In this document: positions 5,977-8,990 of the stretch, piece after piece | How positions within the stretch are numbered: the first letter of the stretch is position 1 | How the letters are laid out: each line of letters begins with the position of its first letter | Assembly: GCA_937891565.1 (NCBI GenBank) | Contig: CALAHA010000086.1 | Location: 1 to 8,990, forward strand | Direction: 5' to 3' | Length of the DNA stretch: 8,990 nucleotides | Source: an uncultured Ilumatobacter sp. | GTDB taxonomy: Bacteria > Actinomycetota > Acidimicrobiia > Acidimicrobiales > Ilumatobacteraceae | Notes under the pieces: model-generated | Told to the model about the DNA's origin: nothing | What the model saw: only the letters and a program-made list of their open reading frames with translations | Database searches by the model: none | Made by a program: the position numbers and the translations under genes

Positions 5977-7149
5977 ATGGCTCCCAACTCAACGCAGCAC
6001 TCCGAGCATCACGCAGCGATCATCGAGGGCGTTGACCGAGTCTGTTCCGACTTCGGCGACGATTACTGGTCGGCCAAAGACCAAGCGCACGAATTCCCGT
6101 GGGAGTTCTACGACGCCATGGCCGCAGGCGGCTGGGTTGGTATTGCGATCCCTGAGCAATACGGCGGGGGAGGGCAGGGCATTGCCGAGGGCGCCCTCGT
6201 TCTCAACCGCGTGGCCGCCTCAGGCGCAGCGATGAACGGTTCGACGGCCATCCACCTCACAATGTTCGGCCTCGCACCTGTCATCAAGTTCGGCAACGAG
6301 CAGCTCAAAGACACGTTCCTGCCGCGTGCGGCTGCGGGGGACCTCCACGTTGCCTTCGGCGTGACCGAACCCGATGCAGGGACTGACACCAGCCGGATCT
6401 CGACCCGCGCAGTTGCCGACGGGATGGGCGGTTTCGTCATCTCGGGTCGCAAGATCTGGACATCGAAAGCTCTCGAATCGGAGGTCTGCCTGCTCCTTGC
6501 CCGGACCGACGGTGAGCCGGGTGAAGGCTTCGGTGGGCTGTCGCTGTTCCTCGTTGACCTCGACCCGCAGTACTGCGACATCGCACCGATTCCGAAGCTC
6601 GGTCGCAACGCCGTGGCATCATGCGAAGTCGCATACGACGAGCTGCCGGTTGCAGGGTGGCGAATGGTTGGCGAGCGCGGGCGTGGCTTCCAGCACATTT
6701 TGCACGGGCTCAATGCCGAGCGAATTCTGCTCGCGTCGATGGCGTGTGGCATCGGCGAGGTTGCCCTCCAGCGGGCGATTGTTTACGCCAAGGAACGTGA
6801 GGTGTTCGGTCGACCGATCGGCAAAAACCAGGCCATCTCACACCCGCTCGCCAAGGCGCACATGGAACTGCAAGCGGCGTACACGATGATGTCCTTAGCA
6901 GCAGAACGATACGACGCTGGCCTCGAGTGCGGCGAGCAGGCAAACACCGCCAAGTATCTGGCGGCTGAGGCATCGTATTTCGCTGCTGACCAGGCAGTTC
7001 AGACGCACGGGGGGCTTGGCTATGCGGTGGAATATCAGGTCGAGCGGTACTGGCGCGAAGCCCGGCTGCAGCGGCTGGCGCCGGTCAGCCAGGAGATGAC
7101 CCTGAACTACATCGCGCAGAATGTGCTCGGACTACCCAAGTCGTACTGA
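5977..7149 (+). CDS. Acyl-CoA dehydrogenase (FAD-dependent)
   Basis: The 390-residue product is a full-length acyl-CoA dehydrogenase, which introduces a 2,3-double bond into an acyl-CoA and passes electrons to ETF. The usual blocks are FGVTEPDAGTDTS (127-139, substrate and FAD contacts), GRKIWTSKA (157-165), AKEREVFGRPIGKNQ (271-285) and AVQTHGGLGYAVEYQVERYWREAR (from 340). The common catalytic Glu of short- and medium-chain enzymes (YEGTSE) is missing: the aligned stretch is RLAPVSQEM, with Pro at that position. A Glu is present at E248 in HGLNAERILLA, where isovaleryl-CoA and long-chain dehydrogenases carry their base. The start ATG at 5977 is chosen because MAPNSTQHSEHHAAIIEGVD begins the N-terminal helix domain; a TTG at 5875 would run into the divergent gene. 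The protein ends LGLPKSY. Its divergence from the mutase suggests a shared role in branched or short acyl-CoA breakdown. The exact substrate is unknown. Confidence 0.94.
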   Translation: MAPNSTQHSEHHAAIIEGVDRVCSDFGDDYWSAKDQAHEFPWEFYDAMAAGGWVGIAIPEQYGGGGQGIAEGALVLNRVAASGAAMNGSTAIHLTMFGLAPVIKFGNEQLKDTFLPRAAAGDLHVAFGVTEPDAGTDTSRISTRAVADGMGGFVISGRKIWTSKALESEVCLLLARTDGEPGEGFGGLSLFLVDLDPQYCDIAPIPKLGRNAVASCEVAYDELPVAGWRMVGERGRGFQHILHGLNAERILLASMACGIGEVALQRAIVYAKEREVFGRPIGKNQAISHPLAKAHMELQAAYTMMSLAAERYDAGLECGEQANTAKYLAAEASYFAADQAVQTHGGLGYAVEYQVERYWREARLQRLAPVSQEMTLNYIAQNVLGLPKSY

Positions 7150-7155
7150 ATGTCC

Positions 7156-7173
7156 GCTTCTGTAACGAGAAGC
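7156..7173. terminator. Small hairpin between convergent genes
   Basis: GCTTCT (7156-7161) and AGAAGC (7168-7173) form a perfect 6-bp stem with a 6-base loop, within the 34 bases separating the dehydrogenase stop from the peptidase stop. The position suits a bidirectional terminator. Neither side has a proper T run, so it is at best a weak or factor-assisted one. Confidence 0.33.
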
Positions 7174-7183
7174 AGTGGAAGTT

Positions 7184-8455
7184 TCAGCAGACGGCGCGGA
7201 CGTACGGGTACGGGTTGACGGCTCGTCCGCCGCCTGGGTGCACTTCGAAGTGCAGATGGGGCGTGCCGGCGTTGCCTGTTTGGCCATTGCGGCCGATCTG
7301 TTGGCCGCGCGACACTGACCCGCTGCTCCCCACATAGCTACTGAGGTGTGCGTAGTAGTACTTCGTTCCGCTGTTCCCAGTGAGCCAGGCAGCGTTGCCG
7401 CCCAGACGATTGCTTGAGAATCGAACGATGCCTGCCTCGGCAGCGATGATCGGCACGCCCGGCGCTGCGATCATGTCGACACCCTGGTGGCTCCGACCGC
7501 CCGATCGTGGGGCGCCCCAGGTGTCGGCGAACCCGTAGTTGCCACCAATTGGACAGACCATGCCGCTCCCGGCATTGGATGGTGGAGGCGTTGCTGCCGC
7601 ACCGCCACCTGAGCCGCCGGTGGTGGACCCACCACCGGAGCTGGCGACCGTCGCGTTCGCAGCGGCGGCCGCTGCCGCGGCTCGCTGTTGGTCGGCAGCA
7701 GTTTTTGCCGCGGCTGCGTCCTGGCGAGCGCGTTCCTCGCGCTGACGTTGCAACTCATGCTCGATTGCATCGTCAATCACGCGCTGCGACTCCACCTCTT
7801 GGAGCTGGACAATCTGGGCCTCAGCCTGCTGCTCCAACCGGGTGAAGTTCTGTTGCGCTGCGGATTGCTGCGCCTTCTGCTGTTCGAGCTTCCTACGAGT
7901 TGCCTCGACGTCGACGATGACTGCGGCAAAATCATCGAGTTCGACGTTTGCGGTCTCGATTGTCACGGCGGCGAGCACGTCAGCCGTCAGTTGGTTGGTC
8001 GCATCGGAAAGATCGCCGAGGAGCAGGAAGCTCGAACCGCCCGACTGGGTGAAGCGCCGGATCGCTGACGCCTCAAGTGAGGACTGCATCTCGTTGGCTT
8101 CTTTTTCGACCGCTGCAAGCTCGGCTTCGGTTTCGGCGATCTCGAGGGTCAGCGTGTCAATCGCCGACTCCGCATCGAACATGGCTTGGGCAGCGGCATT
8201 TGCCCGGTCGCGGGCTGCCTGGATTTCGCGCGCTGCTTGCTTGGCCTCTTCGCTGCTGTGTTCAGCTCCGACGGTCGATCCGTCGCCGACGGTAGCGAGA
8301 CCGAGTGCCACAGCGATGATCACCGAAGCGACCCGGCGCGGCGCTACTCGCCCGAGGCGAGCGCGGCGACGCGCAAGTCGGTAGGAGGTTGACGGGGACA
8401 CGGCCCTGACGGTAGTTCGCACGGAGCGCCCGAGGGGGGCGGTGGGCAGTTCCAT
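7184..8455 (-). CDS. Exported coiled-coil M23 (LytM-type) peptidoglycan endopeptidase
   Basis: The 423-residue product has a basic N-terminus (RLARRRARLGRVAPRR) and one hydrophobic segment (VASVIIAVALGLATVG, about 42-57), which acts as a signal peptide or anchor. A long Ala/Glu/Gln-rich coiled coil follows (about 65-265, broken near RRFTQSGGSSFLLLGDL), then a flexible Ala/Gly/Ser/Thr/Pro linker (about 256-297) and a C-terminal M23 domain (300-423). The zinc and catalytic residues are intact: H323 and D327 (HQGVD), H370 (YYYAHL), and H400 and H402 (HLHFE). C301 opens the domain and C423 is the last residue, so a disulfide closing the domain outside the cell is plausible. The architecture resembles EnvC/NlpD-like regulators and RipA-type hydrolases of cell division, but here the active site is complete. 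The ATG at 8455 lies 22 bases after the upstream PLD stop. The longer frame to 8698 lies over the PLD gene and is not used. Confidence 0.93.
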   Translation of the reverse strand: MELPTAPLGRSVRTTVRAVSPSTSYRLARRRARLGRVAPRRVASVIIAVALGLATVGDGSTVGAEHSSEEAKQAAREIQAARDRANAAAQAMFDAESAIDTLTLEIAETEAELAAVEKEANEMQSSLEASAIRRFTQSGGSSFLLLGDLSDATNQLTADVLAAVTIETANVELDDFAAVIVDVEATRRKLEQQKAQQSAAQQNFTRLEQQAEAQIVQLQEVESQRVIDDAIEHELQRQREERARQDAAAAKTAADQQRAAAAAAAANATVASSGGGSTTGGSGGGAAATPPPSNAGSGMVCPIGGNYGFADTWGAPRSGGRSHQGVDMIAAPGVPIIAAEAGIVRFSSNRLGGNAAWLTGNSGTKYYYAHLSSYVGSSGSVSRGQQIGRNGQTGNAGTPHLHFEVHPGGGRAVNPYPYVRAVC

Positions 8456-8477
8456 CCAGTTTTTGTTGGGCGCCTTG

Positions 8478-8990
8478 TCAAAGCCAATGATTGACGGTTT
8501 CTGACACGCGCTCGGCAACACGTTGCAGCATGCCTCGTTCAGCCCACTGTGCCGGATCGAGGAGAATCGTGTTTTCGAGGTCTTGGTCGAAGTGCTGGTC
8601 GAGCACCTGCACGACAGCGGGGTCGAAGATGACGATATTCGCTTCGTCGTCGTGACGCAGCGAACGCTGGTTGAAGTTTGCCGATCCGACCGACGCAACG
8701 GTGCCGTCGACCGTCATCACTTTGGCGTGCATCATCGACACCTCATATGTGCGAATCACGACACCGGCAACCAAGAGTCGGTGGTACGACGCCTCACCGG
8801 CGATCTGGATGAAACGCTTGTCGGCGTGCTTGCCCGGCAACATGATCTCGACGGAGACGCCTCGATCGACCGCGTTGATGAGCTCTTGAGACAGTTGGAC
8901 ACCGGGATTGAAATAGGCCGACGCAATCCTGATGCGGTGCTGCGCACAGGCGATCAGGGTGATCATCAGCCGCCAGATGTCGTTCGATCC
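8478..8990 (-). CDS. Cardiolipin synthase / phospholipase D-like protein, C-terminal part (5' end outside window)
   Basis: The frame is open to the right edge, and its first visible residues, GSNDIWRLM, continue smoothly into ITLIACAQHRIRIASAYFNP. This is the start of the second PLD domain in cardiolipin synthases. The visible 170 residues contain the HxKx4D motif as HAKVMTVD (H88, K90, D95 of the visible part), followed by GSANFNQRSLRHDDEANIVI, the usual companion block. The first HKD motif must lie outside the window. Cardiolipin synthases join phosphatidylglycerol, or CDP-diacylglycerol with it, to make cardiolipin at the membrane. Other PLD-family transferases and nucleases share these motifs, so the exact reaction is not certain. 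An internal ATG at 8966 would cut a conserved block and is not a likely start. The gene sits 22 bases ahead of the M23 peptidase and probably shares its transcript. Confidence 0.88.
   Translation of the reverse strand, partial: GSNDIWRLMITLIACAQHRIRIASAYFNPGVQLSQELINAVDRGVSVEIMLPGKHADKRFIQIAGEASYHRLLVAGVVIRTYEVSMMHAKVMTVDGTVASVGSANFNQRSLRHDDEANIVIFDPAVVQVLDQHFDQDLENTILLDPAQWAERGMLQRVAERVSETVNHWL

Noticed and set aside
7600..7700. Tandem-like GC-rich stretch as a possible DNA repeat
   Set aside because: It encodes the Ala/Gly/Ser/Pro linker of the peptidase; the low complexity is explained by the protein.
8476..8481. TTGACA on the minus strand as a -35 box for the peptidase
   Set aside because: It is part of the PLD stop region and lies only 20 bases before the ATG, leaving no space for a -10 box and start site.
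8456..8698. Extension of the M23 peptidase upstream to 8698
   Set aside because: It lies over the PLD gene in another frame and is Ser/Thr/Arg-rich noise. The signal segment is found only after the ATG at 8455.

Overview
The window looks like chromosomal DNA of a fairly GC-rich actinobacterium. The gene set (an adenosylcobalamin acyl-CoA mutase, an acyl-CoA dehydrogenase ending in LGLPKSY, a bacterial FGE, a CbxX-type AAA ATPase, an M23 peptidase with Cys-bracketed catalytic domain) and the frequent GTG starts suggest an Acidimicrobiia-like (Ilumatobacter-type) lineage. That placement is inference from sequence flavour only. No RNA gene, CRISPR array, insertion sequence or phage signature was seen.

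Layout. Bases 1-299 hold the 3' end of an unrecognised plus-strand reading frame. A minus-strand block follows, read from right to left. It starts with a B12-dependent acyl-CoA mutase large subunit (4240-5889). Next is a poorly coding spacer with one or two tiny reading frames (3786-4063), then a CbxX/CfqX-type AAA+ ATPase (2712-3785). The block ends with a type I sulfatase (1163-2614) and a formylglycine-generating enzyme (322-1170), which overlap by 8 bases. An acyl-CoA dehydrogenase (5977-7149) is divergent from the mutase, with a short shared promoter region between them. It converges on a second minus-strand pair: a cardiolipin-synthase/phospholipase-D-like gene cut by the right edge (8478-8990), followed 22 bases later by an exported coiled-coil M23 peptidase (7184-8455).

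How the genes may work together. The sulfatase carries a CSPSR site and the next gene makes the enzyme that oxidises that Cys to formylglycine, so this is a self-contained maturation cassette. The mutase has Phe and Gln where methylmalonyl-CoA mutase has the carboxylate-binding Tyr and Arg, with identical spacing. It is therefore more likely an isobutyryl-CoA mutase large subunit than a methylmalonyl-CoA mutase, although automatic annotation would probably say the latter. The divergent dehydrogenase fits branched or short acyl-CoA metabolism. The cobalamin-binding small subunit and the G-protein chaperone are not in the window. The PLD and M23 genes form a separate envelope pair.

The points most worth a second look are the mutase specificity, the single in-frame TAG between a 54-codon frame and the AAA ATPase, the relocated catalytic Glu of the dehydrogenase, and the signal-less sulfatase overlapping its own activator.
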